NCBI RefSeq assembly: GCF_024622975.1
Contig: NZ_JANJZT010000018.1
Location: 1 to 56,609 of the forward strand
Length of the DNA stretch: 56,609 nucleotides
Direction: 5' to 3'
Origin: Blautia caecimuris
GTDB taxonomy: Bacteria > Bacillota > Clostridia > Lachnospirales > Lachnospiraceae
The position numbers and the translations under genes are program-made. The notes under the pieces are model-generated. The model was not told where the DNA came from. It did not search any database and saw nothing but the letters and a program-made list of their open reading frames with translations. Shown here one piece after another: positions 1 through 7,596 of the stretch. The first letter of the stretch is position 1. Each line of letters begins with the position of its first letter.

Positions 1-130
1 ACTGGTGACAGAAAGTTAAGCAAGTGAGCGTCAACTGATGTGAGCAATCTGGTGACAGCTCATGAAATCACTAACACGAGTATCCTGACAACCGCTTGTG
101 ATAACAGAATGATAACAAAATATAAAAAAA

Positions 131-158
131 TTGACAATTTTTAAAACCATGTTATACT
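131..158 (+). promoter_or_regulatory. sigma-A-type promoter left of the IS91-like element
   Basis: TTGACA (131-136) and TATACT (153-158) are separated by 16 bp. Transcription would run rightward toward the insertion sequence, so it may have served a gene that the element later displaced. No ORF with a ribosome binding site follows before the element begins. Confidence 0.5.
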
Positions 159-194
159 TCTTAAGTGAAGTATCATATTCAGAGCAGTCAGAAA

Positions 195-226
195 AGAGCA
201 GTTCTGAACAAAAGCAGAACTGCTCT
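195..226 (+). terminator. 12-bp perfect hairpin, terminator-like but no U tract
   Basis: AGAGCAGTTCTG (195-206) pairs perfectly with CAGAACTGCTCT (215-226) across an 8-nt loop. It lies just downstream of the promoter at 131-158 and about 18 bp outside the left end of the insertion sequence. No T run follows, so termination is only one reading. It could also be a secondary-structure target favoured by the element. Confidence 0.4.
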
Positions 227-450
227 AAATGTGATTCTTCAAAATTGTACCAAGCCGCGGACTGATAGCCAGGATGTATATGGGGAAAGTATTCTTTTCA
301 TCTGGTGAAATTGTCGTAAATGGAAGCCGGGATGCAGGTGTTTCTAATGATAATCATGATAACCTGGAAGCCATTTTTGAAAAAAGGCATGCTTTTAAAG
401 CCTTCTTCCGGAGGCTTGTTAAAGAAATATTTAGCAGAAACAGTTGCAGG

Positions 451-1605
451 TCAGGAAGTACCATATGTCTTTCCTATGTGCTGCATGCGTTGGCAGCCAC
501 ATTCCGGGCAGATGCAGATATCCACTTTCCAGACTGCTTTTAGCAATTCAGCCATGGAGAGTCCTGTGTATCTGGCATGGAAACGCTGATGCCCCTGCAG
601 AGTAAAGATTAGTTTCAGGTTTTTACTCTTGTACCGGTTATTCAGGAAGCCGTAATAGCGGATCTTTTGGAAGCCGTCAGGAAGCACATGCATCAGATAC
701 CTGCGGATGAATTCCGTATTGTCCAGAGTGACAGTCCTGCGTGGTTCTCCGGGAGCTTTCCCTCGGGCTGAAAATGTTACTTTCCTGTCATCAACAGACA
801 GGATACGGCTGTTTGAGATGGCAACTTTATGGGTATACCTGCCAAGATACTCGATCGCGTTGCCAAAACCGTTAAAAGTTTCTTTGATATAGGGACACCA
901 TTCCTTACGGTACAGGTTGTCCCGGAATTCCGACCATTCATAGGAATTCCGGAGCTTTTCGCAGGAAGAGGAAAACACAAGCTGCTGCTCTTTATAAAGG
1001 GAATCCAGCCCGGCAAGATATTTTCCTTTAAATTTATCCCTGAGGACGCCGGCTGGGATAAAAAACTTCTTTTCCGATACCCGTATCTTATGCTCCGGTG
1101 TAAGGCCGCCGCCGGAAATAATACAGTGCATATGTACATGGTAATCCAGTTCCTGGTTCCAGGTATGGAGTACCTGGATGATCCCGGGTGTTGCACCGAG
1201 CCACTTTTTATCAGCAGAGAGCTCTAAAAGTGTCTGGGCGTAGCATCTGTGCAGGAGTGTATAGAGAAGCTGCTGGTTACAGTAGAGCAGGGGATTAAGT
1301 TCATGTGGAAGTGTAAAGACCACATGGAAGTAGGAGGCGTCGATGACTTCCGCCCGGCGCTTATCCACCCAGATCTCCTTGTTTACCGCCTGACAGTTGG
1401 GGCAGTTACGGTTCCGGTAGGAATTGTTGTGGAATTCAAGGTGTCCGCAGTCCGGACACTGGGAAATGTTGATCCCCAGTGCCCCGGACTTGCAGGAAAG
1501 GATGGACCTGGAAGCTTTCTGCTGTACAAAAGAGGGACGGGATCCCTGGTCCAGGAAATCCTGATAGGAGTTTTCCGAGATACTTCGGATCTTCGGGTTA
1601 TTCAT
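451..1605 (-). CDS. IS91-family HUH transposase
   Basis: A 384-aa rolling-circle (HUH, single-strand nicking) transposase. The N-terminus has a zinc ribbon (CPDCG then CPNCQ), the centre carries the metal-binding HVHMH motif, and further on comes the segment with a candidate nucleophile tyrosine (YLGRYTHKVAIS). A second Cys pair (CPECGCQ) sits near the C-terminus. I place the start at the ATG at 1605, which overlaps the stop of the upstream recombinase, a translational-coupling arrangement. The frame stays open upstream to 2034, but that part is an out-of-frame reading of the recombinase gene. Length and motif order are normal for the family, and no internal damage is visible. Confidence 0.9.
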   Translation of the reverse strand: MNNPKIRSISENSYQDFLDQGSRPSFVQQKASRSILSCKSGALGINISQCPDCGHLEFHNNSYRNRNCPNCQAVNKEIWVDKRRAEVIDASYFHVVFTLPHELNPLLYCNQQLLYTLLHRCYAQTLLELSADKKWLGATPGIIQVLHTWNQELDYHVHMHCIISGGGLTPEHKIRVSEKKFFIPAGVLRDKFKGKYLAGLDSLYKEQQLVFSSSCEKLRNSYEWSEFRDNLYRKEWCPYIKETFNGFGNAIEYLGRYTHKVAISNSRILSVDDRKVTFSARGKAPGEPRRTVTLDNTEFIRRYLMHVLPDGFQKIRYYGFLNNRYKSKNLKLIFTLQGHQRFHARYTGLSMAELLKAVWKVDICICPECGCQRMQHIGKTYGTS

Positions 1606-2473
1606 CCAGCATCCCTCCCATCTTTTCAAAGGGGCTTGGGGAAGAAGAAAAAGCCCCAGAAGAAAGGTGGACGTAGATGGCAGTGGAATTGATGCTTTTA
1701 TGTCCCATAAGGGCTTTGAGGGTAAGCAGGTCCGTCCCGTCCTCATAATGATAAGTGGCAAAAGCATGCCGGAAAGTATGGCAGGTAAAGCGGTGTTCCC
1801 ATCCCAGTTCCTTCTCGTGGGAACGGATGTAATCCGGGATACGCTGGTGGTCGATGGGCCTGGAAGGATCCCTTTTCTGTGGGAAAAGGAAATCCCGGGG
1901 CCGGTCCTGCCCGGGCAGGGAATACCAGTACCGGAGGATGAGCTGCCAGGCGGTCTCAGAGAGCTGGGCGTATCTGGAAGAACGGCTTTTGGAAGAACGG
2001 ATGAGGATCCTTCCGTTGGAATGTTCAATATCACGGCATTTTAAATGGCGTACTTCCCCAATGCGCAGACCGGAAGAAAACATCAGGCAGAGAAGTGCTT
2101 TGAATTTCGGGTCTGTAATTGTAGAAAGGAAGGTCTGCATTTCCTGCCTGGTGGGAACAAAAGGCAGATAGGAATCAAACTTCCGGAATGGAAGCTGGTA
2201 CGGATCCCAGGTCCTGCGCAGGACATAAGTGGTAAAAAAACGCAGCTGGGAAATACAGGCATTGACGGTACGGTCAGAGAGCTGCCGTTCCTTTTGAAGC
2301 CAGCGGATAAAATCCCGCAGTTCGGCCCAGGAAACCTCCTCCGGGGATTTGCCGAGGATATCAGAGAGATATCCCAGGTAAGCGGAGATGTAGGAGGAAT
2401 AAGCTGTGAGGGTATGGTCGGTAAGACCACGGAGGGAGATCATCTCCCGGTACTGTTTTAAATAATCGTCCAT
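1598..2473 (-). CDS. tyrosine recombinase / phage-integrase-like protein of the IS91-like element
   Basis: A 291-aa tyrosine recombinase with an N-terminal SAM-like core-binding domain (about 1-90) and a C-terminal catalytic domain. The catalytic set is visible: Arg in SSGLRIGEVRHL, HTFRHAFATY (His, Arg) and LMGHKSINSTAIYVHL (His, Tyr nucleophile). Its stop overlaps the transposase start, and a good ribosome binding site (AGGAGG) precedes the ATG. In IS91-like elements that carry such a gene its job is unclear; resolution or regulation of rolling-circle intermediates is my guess. It is not the integrase of the neighbouring element, which starts at 3899. Confidence 0.88.
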   Translation of the reverse strand: MDDYLKQYREMISLRGLTDHTLTAYSSYISAYLGYLSDILGKSPEEVSWAELRDFIRWLQKERQLSDRTVNACISQLRFFTTYVLRRTWDPYQLPFRKFDSYLPFVPTRQEMQTFLSTITDPKFKALLCLMFSSGLRIGEVRHLKCRDIEHSNGRILIRSSKSRSSRYAQLSETAWQLILRYWYSLPGQDRPRDFLFPQKRDPSRPIDHQRIPDYIRSHEKELGWEHRFTCHTFRHAFATYHYEDGTDLLTLKALMGHKSINSTAIYVHLSSGAFSSSPSPFEKMGGMLDE

Positions 2474-2770
2474 AATAGAACCTCCTGAAATAGAATGAAA
2501 TATTTGGAAAAATACGAACGGTCCTATTTTCAGGAGGAGGACGATAAAAAAATATATAAAATTGAAATATGTGGTTGTTGAGTTTAAAAATCCATGGTAA
2601 CATAAGCATAGCAGTTTTCTTGTATTGTTTTAGGTTGTCTTGTGGTGATTCAACAATAAAACATATATAAAAAAACTGCTACTTTTATTTTCTAAAAAAT
2701 GAAATTTTAAGAAAAAAGTAGTGGTTTCACGTACTTAGGGCTAGCCGCCGCGCTAGCGGCTTGGTACAAT

Positions 2771-2968
2771 ATAAATATAACACAGTTAGTAACAGGATTT
2801 GGTTCGATTCCAAACACCATCAAACCAATATTGGGAGCATTGTCGAATTGCCTAGTTTCTGGATTGATTTATGATGCAGTTAAACATATTTGCAAGAAAG
2901 GACTTGATTCGATGAGAAAAGAATATATATTATTATTTGGTCTGGGAGTATGCGATGGTGAGGTGTAA
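2771..2968 (+). pseudogene. C-terminal remnant of an unidentified small protein
   Basis: A frame open from 2711 ends with TAA at 2966-2968 and reads through the right IS end. It includes a hydrophobic stretch (LVSGLIYDAVKHICKK) and ends in LFGLGVCDGEV. No start codon with a ribosome binding site exists in this frame, so I read the part after 2770 as the 3' end of a gene cut off by the IS. I do not recognise the family. The segment could also be chance coding potential. Confidence 0.3.
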
Positions 2969-3023
2969 TGGTTGCACGGTTTAACATACTAAGCAGACTC
3001 CCACCCAGACCACCAAAAGTTCC

Positions 3024-3050
3024 GAGCTCAAAAGGGCTCTTTTATTTTGC
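3024..3050 (+). terminator. rho-independent terminator
   Basis: GAGCTC (3024-3029), an AAAA loop and GGGCTC (3034-3039) form a 6-bp stem followed by TTTTATTTT. It would end rightward transcription from the remnant at 2771-2968 before the oppositely oriented regulator gene. A longer imperfect inverted repeat (2938-2948 with 2998-3012, TGGTCTGGGAG versus CTCCCACCCAGACCA) sits immediately upstream. Confidence 0.55.
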
Positions 3051-3056
3051 AAAAAA

Positions 3057-3590
3057 TTAAGTCAGATTATACGTTTTAATCTCATTTCCTTCGGTTCCCT
3101 TTTTGATTACAGTATGACAACCTATCGTGGTTCCCATTGCACGTAATTTCCATTCTTCCTGTGTAGCGTTCAGCTTATCCAGTTCTTCCTGTCTTTTATC
3201 AGCATCTTCAATAGCTAATATTTCAGTTTTTTCCTTTTCATAGACATTTTTAAATTGACACCATTTCCTGAAAAAGTCCTGCATTGTAGGATTATTGAAT
3301 GTCAGCGCAACCTTCTGATCAGGTGTTTCAGCAAGTGAGAGGTTCACTGAATCATCAATAGAAAACAACAGAGAGAGTACATCTCCGACTGTTTCAATAT
3401 TAAAATCCAGAAAAACACTTACATTTAATCCCAGTGCAGTTGCTATCTTTTCTAACTGATCCGGTTTTGGATTCCGGATTCCAAGTTCATATTTTCTGAT
3501 CGTACCTACGTTAATGCCGGACAGCTCGGCTAACTGTATCTGACTGTATCCTCTAAATTCCCTGAATGCCCGGATTTTTTTACCTACCAT
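3057..3590 (-). CDS. XRE-family transcriptional regulator
   Basis: A 177-aa DNA-binding protein with an N-terminal helix-turn-helix of the Cro/C1 type (residues about 3-60; SQIQLAELSGINVGTIRKYELG) and an uncharacterised C-terminal part. It is divergent from the excisionase/integrase remnants at 3695 onward. That is the usual position for the repressor of an integrative element, so I infer that it controlled excision and transfer genes. A ribosome binding site (GGAGGCAGC) precedes its ATG. The gene looks intact although its neighbours are decayed. Confidence 0.85.
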   Translation of the reverse strand: MVGKKIRAFREFRGYSQIQLAELSGINVGTIRKYELGIRNPKPDQLEKIATALGLNVSVFLDFNIETVGDVLSLLFSIDDSVNLSLAETPDQKVALTFNNPTMQDFFRKWCQFKNVYEKEKTEILAIEDADKRQEELDKLNATQEEWKLRAMGTTIGCHTVIKKGTEGNEIKTYNLT

Positions 3591-3694
3591 AATGCTGCCT
3601 CCTTAATAATATTTGTAATTCTATTCTAGCACAAAAGTGAATTATAGTAGAAAACATCAAAAGAGTCACAAAAGTGATTGGAAAGGAGGACAAT

Positions 3695-3898
3695 ATGAGA
3701 ACTAATTATATGATGACTGTTGATGATGTCATGGAAGAATTAGGTGTGAAACGCAGTAAAGCATATTCTATTCTGAAGTAGTTCAATGATGAACTGGCAA
3801 AGGAAGGATATGTAGCAGTTCGTGGAAGATTCCACGTCCCTACTGGGAAACAAAATTTTATGGATGCTCTCAGAGAGCAGTATGAAGGAGGTTTTTAG
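3695..3898 (+). pseudogene. excisionase-like gene with an in-frame amber stop
   Basis: An ATG with an ideal AAAGGAGG site at 3695 opens a 68-codon frame whose codon 29 is TAG (3779-3781). Translation resumes in the same frame to TAG at 3896-3898, three bases before the integrase ATG. The start, MRTNYMMTVDDVMEELGVKR, resembles the small winged-helix excisionases found directly before integrases in Tn916-like elements, and the C-terminal half (VPTGKQNFMDALREQY) also fits. The stop probably arose from CAG. As written, only a 28-residue peptide would be made. Confidence 0.7.
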
Positions 3899-4216
3899 AT
3901 GCCAGCTTACAAGGACAAAACACAGGGAACCTGGTATGTAAGCTTCCGTTATATTGACTGGACAGGAAAGAAAACACAGAAGCTGAAAAGAGGGTTCAAG
4001 ACAAAGAAAGAAGCATTGAATTATGAAAAGGAATTCATAAGAAAGACTGCAGCGGATATGAAAATGGAGATGGGAAGTTTCATCGAAGTTTATTTTGAAG
4101 ACAAGAGAAAAGAATTGAAAGAAAATTCAATCCGGAATAAGCAGCACATGATGAACAAACACATTGTTCCTTATTTTGGAACAAGAAAAATGAATGAAAT
4201 CACAAAAGAAAATTGA
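3899..4216 (+). pseudogene. truncated tyrosine integrase (N-terminal part)
   Basis: 105 codons of a site-specific integrase: an N-terminal arm-binding domain (GTWYVSFRYIDWTGKKTQ, then KRGFKTKKEAL) and the start of the core-binding domain (FIEVYFEDKRKELKENSI, HIVPYFG). The catalytic domain with its Arg-His-Arg-His-Tyr set is missing. The frame runs into a stop where the sequence switches to an unrelated gene tail (next entry). The deletion therefore removed most of the integrase plus whatever lay between it and the replication gene. The element cannot excise on its own with this gene. Confidence 0.8.
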
Positions 4217-4331
4217 GGAAGAAGCAGAAAAACTGGGAATTAAAAAGAAAACACTGAGAAATGCAAAAATGGAACTGGGAATAGATTCCGTAAAACGTGG
4301 AAATCAGTGGTATTGGATGTTGTCAGAGTAG
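4203..4331 (+). pseudogene. C-terminal fragment of a replication/primase-helicase-type protein
   Basis: In a frame shifted relative to the integrase remnant, the sequence reads KIEEEAEKLGIKKKTLRNAK and ends in NQWYWMLSE followed by TAG at 4329-4331. This 'KKKTLRNAK...G-QWYW' tail is typical of the C-termini of RepA-like AAA ATPase or primase proteins on integrative elements and phages. Only about 40 codons survive, and the junction with the integrase lies within about 4195-4216. Assignment rests on recall of that C-terminal signature. Confidence 0.5.
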
Positions 4332-4398
4332 AAAAGGAAGATGGCAAGATGACCATATTTTAAGAATAGGGCATCTTGCCACCTTGAAAGGAGATCAG

Positions 4399-4638
4399 AT
4401 GAAAAATAGAAATGTGCAGATTCCATATGAGTTATTCTTTCAGATTTTGCAATATTTTTTGATGGAGAATTACGAGGGCGAAGAAAGAATAAGGAAAGGA
4501 TTAGAAAAGAAACTGAATGCAATGATAGATCGGGAGCTATACAGCAGGTACAAAACAGCACTAACAGAGGAAGAAAGAGAAAAGTCCAGGCAGGAATACC
4601 TGGAAAGGAAGGGAATACCGGAAAACTTTCGTTGGTAG
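4399..4638 (+). CDS. small conserved element protein (often annotated 'complexin-2')
   Basis: A 79-aa acidic/basic helical protein starting MKNRNVQIPYELF and ending IPENFRW. I recognise it as a frequent cargo-free gene of Firmicutes integrative elements that databases often mislabel 'complexin-2'. No biochemical role is known to me. The start at 4399 is chosen because GAAAGGAG precedes it; an in-frame reading upstream to 4297 runs through the previous gene remnant. It normally sits between the replication module and the mobilization genes, as here. Confidence 0.7.
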   Translation: MKNRNVQIPYELFFQILQYFLMENYEGEERIRKGLEKKLNAMIDRELYSRYKTALTEEEREKSRQEYLERKGIPENFRW

Positions 4639-4828
4639 AGATTCTTGCTGATCACTTTATAACAGGAGCGTGTCACGCACCTGTAAATATCAGACAAGGC
4701 GAAAGCCGGTAAGATACAGACGAGAGGTTATAGATTACCCGATTGTTTATAGGTAAATTATAGGTTGCGAAAGGGAGCCCTGAATCAGGGCGTCCTTACA
4801 GTAGGACAATAGAAAGGAGCATACAGCA

Positions 4829-5056
4829 ATGAGAGAAGGAAGATTAGGTTATAACAGCAGTAATGACAGATATGGTTTATTGTCATCAGATTTATGGATT
4901 GATACAGGATTTCATTGTGGGGAATGCCTGGAAGTACTGATTGATGATCAGTGGGTTCAGACCAGAATGGAGATGAATCCGGCAAGGGAATGGTATCTGG
5001 TAGGAACACCGTACTGCGGAGATTTGGAATATATCTGGGCGAGAATACCGGAATAG
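4829..5056 (+). CDS. DUF5348-like small protein of integrative elements
   Basis: A 75-aa protein with the pattern RYGLLSSD...FHCGECLEVLIDDQWVQTRME...WYLVG, matching DUF5348 proteins that accompany mobilization modules. It has a good ribosome binding site (GAAAGGAGC). Function is unknown; it is probably a small beta-rich protein. It lies about 220 bp upstream of the relaxase gene. A MobC-like accessory gene usually found between the two is absent, and the gap instead holds hairpins (next entry). Confidence 0.7.
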   Translation: MREGRLGYNSSNDRYGLLSSDLWIDTGFHCGECLEVLIDDQWVQTRMEMNPAREWYLVGTPYCGDLEYIWARIPE

Positions 5057-5275
5057 GATATGCGGATACATACCGCAGGAGAAATAGCCCCCGGCAGGGC
5101 GCAAGGGTACTTTTGATGGACGGTACGGCTGTCGAAAGTGCTTTTGCGTTACTTTTGACAAAAGTAACAAAACCGCCGTATCCGGCGAAGATTTCTTATA
5201 ATCGCAATAGTTGGCGGAAATACAAATTATGTGCCATATCTGGCACGCTTTTTAGAAGGAGAGGTGAGGAGCATA
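5057..5275 (+). other. candidate origin of transfer upstream of the relaxase gene
   Basis: This non-coding gap directly precedes the MobV relaxase, the usual oriT position. It contains a perfect 10-bp inverted repeat (GTTACTTTTG a CAAAAGTAAC, about 5148-5168) and a second hairpin GTGCCA-tatc-TGGCAC (about 5231-5246). Which, if either, is nicked cannot be told from sequence alone. A degraded accessory gene could also have occupied this space. Confidence 0.35.
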
Positions 5276-6694
5276 ATGATGAGAAGAACGATCAGCGGCA
5301 TGATTGGAGCTGGATCGCTGGCTCATAACAGACGGGATTTTGTAGCTGAAAATGTAGACCCAGACAGAGTACACCTGAATATCTGTTACCAGAATGAAAA
5401 TCTGAAAGAAGTATATAAAGAGTTGTTTGATGATTCTGTGGAACGGTACAATGTGGGAAAAAGAAAGGACCGGCAGATTACAAATTACTATGAAAAAATT
5501 CGTCAGGGAAAGCAGGAAAAGCTGTTCCATGAAGTGATTTTCCAGATTGGAAATCGAGAAGATATGGCTGTGGGAACGACAGAAGGAGACCTGGCGGTAA
5601 AAGTACTGGATGAGTATGTAAAGAATTTTCAGCAACGAAATCCAACACTTCATGTATTTAGCTGTTATCTGCACCAGGATGAAGCTACACCGCATCTGCA
5701 TATTGATTTTGTTCCTTATGTAACTGGCTGGAAAGGGAAAGGAATGGATACCAGGGTTTCACTGAAGCAGGCATTAAAAAGCCTGGGATTTCAAGGCGGG
5801 AACAAACACGATACAGAGTTGAATCAGTGGATCAACCATGAAAAAGAAGTGCTTGCAGAGGTTGCACGACAGCATGGAATTGAATGGGAGCAGAAAGGGA
5901 CACATGAGGAGCATCTTGATGTTTATAATTTTAAGAAGAAAGAGCGTAAAAAGGAAGTACAGACACTGGAACAGGAAAAAGAATATCTCACTGCTGAGAA
6001 TGAAGGACTGATTGCACAGATTGCGGAAGTAAGAGCTGATATCCAGCTTTTAAAAGATGATGAGGAGCAGGCAGTTAAAGATAAAGAGGAGGCTGAGAAG
6101 CGTGCGGAAAAAGCTGAGAAAGATCTGCACAATCTGGAAGAACGTAGAGAGCGGTTACAACCGGTAATGGATAATGTCAGCAAAGAAATAAAGGAATATG
6201 GGACAGTAAAGACTTTACTTCCGGAAGCTGGTGCATTAGAACGTGCAGCAACTTACCGGGATAAAAAAATAAAACCACTGTTTACCCAAATGAAAAATAA
6301 AATTGCTGCAATGGCTGCCCAGGTCAAAGAACTTACAAAAGAAGTAGAAAATTGGAAACACAAATATCAGGAAATCAAGCAGGCATATAACCGAGTGCAG
6401 AGAGCGTTAGATACAGTGCGTGAAGAAAAACAGCAGTTATCTGAGGAAAAACAAGAATTGCAGGGTGTTTCCGACAGATATGACCGGGTAGTGCGTGTTC
6501 TTGGGGAAAATGTTGTAGAGGATGCGGTACAGCAAGATATACGAGAGCAGAAAGCGTTAGAAGAAAAAAGACAAATGGAGCAAATGCCCAAAGGAAGTAT
6601 TCACGAAAGATTGGCCTGGGGTGCCCGAAAGAGTGAAATGGAGAATCAACAGCGTAAGAAAAATAAAACACAAAACAGAGGAATGGAGAGATAA
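5276..6694 (+). CDS. mob: MobV-type relaxase (Pre/Mob plasmid recombination enzyme)
   Basis: A 472-aa relaxase that nicks DNA at oriT for mobilization. The N-terminal MobV domain shows the first motif (HLNICYQNENLKEVYKELF) and the metal-binding motif with the HxDExxPHLH pattern (LHQDEATPHLHIDF). From about residue 215 to 410 the protein is long charged coiled coil (EKEEAEKRAEKAEKDLHNLE), typical of the family. I chose ATG 5276 because GAGGTGAGGAG precedes it; the frame extends to 5231 without a ribosome binding site. This is the best preserved gene of the element. No type IV secretion genes are present, so transfer would need a helper. Confidence 0.88.
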   Translation: MMRRTISGMIGAGSLAHNRRDFVAENVDPDRVHLNICYQNENLKEVYKELFDDSVERYNVGKRKDRQITNYYEKIRQGKQEKLFHEVIFQIGNREDMAVGTTEGDLAVKVLDEYVKNFQQRNPTLHVFSCYLHQDEATPHLHIDFVPYVTGWKGKGMDTRVSLKQALKSLGFQGGNKHDTELNQWINHEKEVLAEVARQHGIEWEQKGTHEEHLDVYNFKKKERKKEVQTLEQEKEYLTAENEGLIAQIAEVRADIQLLKDDEEQAVKDKEEAEKRAEKAEKDLHNLEERRERLQPVMDNVSKEIKEYGTVKTLLPEAGALERAATYRDKKIKPLFTQMKNKIAAMAAQVKELTKEVENWKHKYQEIKQAYNRVQRALDTVREEKQQLSEEKQELQGVSDRYDRVVRVLGENVVEDAVQQDIREQKALEEKRQMEQMPKGSIHERLAWGARKSEMENQQRKKNKTQNRGMER

Positions 6695-6698
6695 GACG

Positions 6699-6755
6699 AT
6701 GAAAAAGCACATTTATGATGAAAGCAATGGATTAAGCTACACACTGCATGCATAA
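6699..6755 (+). pseudogene. TnpV gene stub
   Basis: Begins MKKHIYDESNGLSYTLH, which matches the N-terminus of the small TnpV proteins of clostridial elements (normally about 110-120 aa), then stops after 18 codons. The break falls at CATGCAT, where the sequence switches to the reverse transcriptase remnant. The gene follows the relaxase by 4 bp, its usual place. It is non-functional here. Confidence 0.6.
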
Positions 6756-7377
6756 CGTGTTAACGCTGTGGTTTAAATTTGTGGTGAAAAAGACGTTAAA
6801 AGGAGACTGTTTTCTGGTGAATTTTGCAGATGATTTTGTAGCTGGATTCCAGTATAAATCAGAAGCAGAGTGGTATTATTCAGCCCTGAAAGAGAGGATG
6901 GAACAATTCAATCTTGAGCTGGAAAGCAGTAAAAGCAGGTTGATTGAATTTGGGAGATTTGCAGAAACCAACAGACTATCCAGAGGAATAGGTAAGCCAG
7001 AAGCATTCGATTTTCTAGGTTTTACTTTCTATTGCGGAAAAACGAGAAAGGGAACATTTGCATTAAAGTTGCAGACATCTCGAAAGAAGTTTGAACGTAA
7101 GCTGAAAGAATATAAACTATGGATATATGATAATCGGAACCGTCCGGTCAGAGAAATCATAAAAGAGCTGAATGTAAAGCTTGTAGGTCACTATCGCTAT
7201 TATGGAGTAACATGGAATTATAGAAGATTATGTGCATTCTTACATAGAGTACAACAATTCCTGTTTAAAGCGGTAAATCGTCGAGGTTGCAGAAGAGCCT
7301 ATACATGGGGTGGTTTTTGGGAAATGCTAAAGTGTTATCCGCTTACGAAACCAAAGACGTACTATTGCTTATATTAA
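6748..7377 (+). pseudogene. ltrA-like: group II intron reverse transcriptase/maturase, 3' half only
   Basis: 210 codons of an intron-encoded protein starting inside the RT domain: the catalytic YADD box is present as FADD (LVNFADDFVAGFQY), followed by the GKPEAFDFLGF motif and the thumb/maturase region (HYRYYGVTWNYRRL...AYTWGGFWEMLK). The N-terminal RT motifs and the true start are missing. The ATG at 6748 is simply the Met of the internal 'MHNVL' sequence. The 5' half of the intron was lost in the deletion that joined it to TnpV. It is followed by intron domains V and VI. Confidence 0.85.
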
Positions 7378-7395
7378 AGTGAATGTTATTATGAG

Positions 7396-7467
7396 GAGCC
7401 GTATGCGGGAAAGCCGCACGTACGGATCTGTGAGGGGCTAAAGTTGCAAGGCTTTAGTCTACTCGAC
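7396..7467 (+). ncRNA. group II intron domains V and VI (3' end of the intron)
   Basis: The segment GAGCCGTATGCGGGAAAG continues into CCGCACGTACGGATC (7396-7428), forming the characteristic domain V hairpin with its GAAA-containing loop. It is followed by a domain VI-like stem (CTAAAG/CTTTAG) and the usual 3' end ACTCGAC at about 7467. Without the 5' domains the intron cannot splice. Confidence 0.8.
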
Positions 7468-7596
7468 TGTATAATTGAAAAAATGAAAAACGCATAGACA
7501 ACTGTGTCTATTAGTGAAAATACGACATTTCTCGCTTTGTGTCGTGTTATTTGCAGATAACAGATTCTATATTTGATGATGAAAGGAGGAGTTGAG

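Larger units (their letters stand above)
244..2770 (-). mobile_element. IS91-like element with accessory tyrosine recombinase
   Basis: A two-gene element on the minus strand: a tyrosine recombinase followed by an HUH transposase whose start overlaps the recombinase stop. A 15-bp exact inverted repeat, ATTGTACCAAGCCGC at 244-258 and its complement at 2756-2770, brackets the genes, and I take it as the ends. Just inside the right end is a GC-rich hairpin (AGCCGC/GCGGCT, about 2744-2761), of the kind known at IS91 termini. Some IS91 members carry a phage-integrase-like second ORF, which fits. Classical IS91 elements lack long inverted repeats, so the exact ends are inferred. I see no target duplication. 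Confidence 0.65.

Noticed and set aside
2800..2830. A tRNA-like T-arm (TTTGGTTCGATTCCAAA) with CACCATC after it and GATGGTG about 130 bp later, suggesting a permuted tRNA
   Set aside because: No acceptable anticodon arm or D/T arrangement can be formed, and the same bases read as an open protein frame ending at 2968; chance resemblance is more likely.
2938..3015. An acceptor-like stem TGGTCTGG...CCAGACCA followed by CCA, tRNA-like
   Set aside because: The interior lacks a T arm with GGTTCRA and an anticodon stem; it is only an imperfect inverted repeat before the terminator.
4743..4800. Hairpin GCCCTGA/TCAGGGC in the decayed element as a terminator
   Set aside because: No T run and no clear transcription unit ending there.
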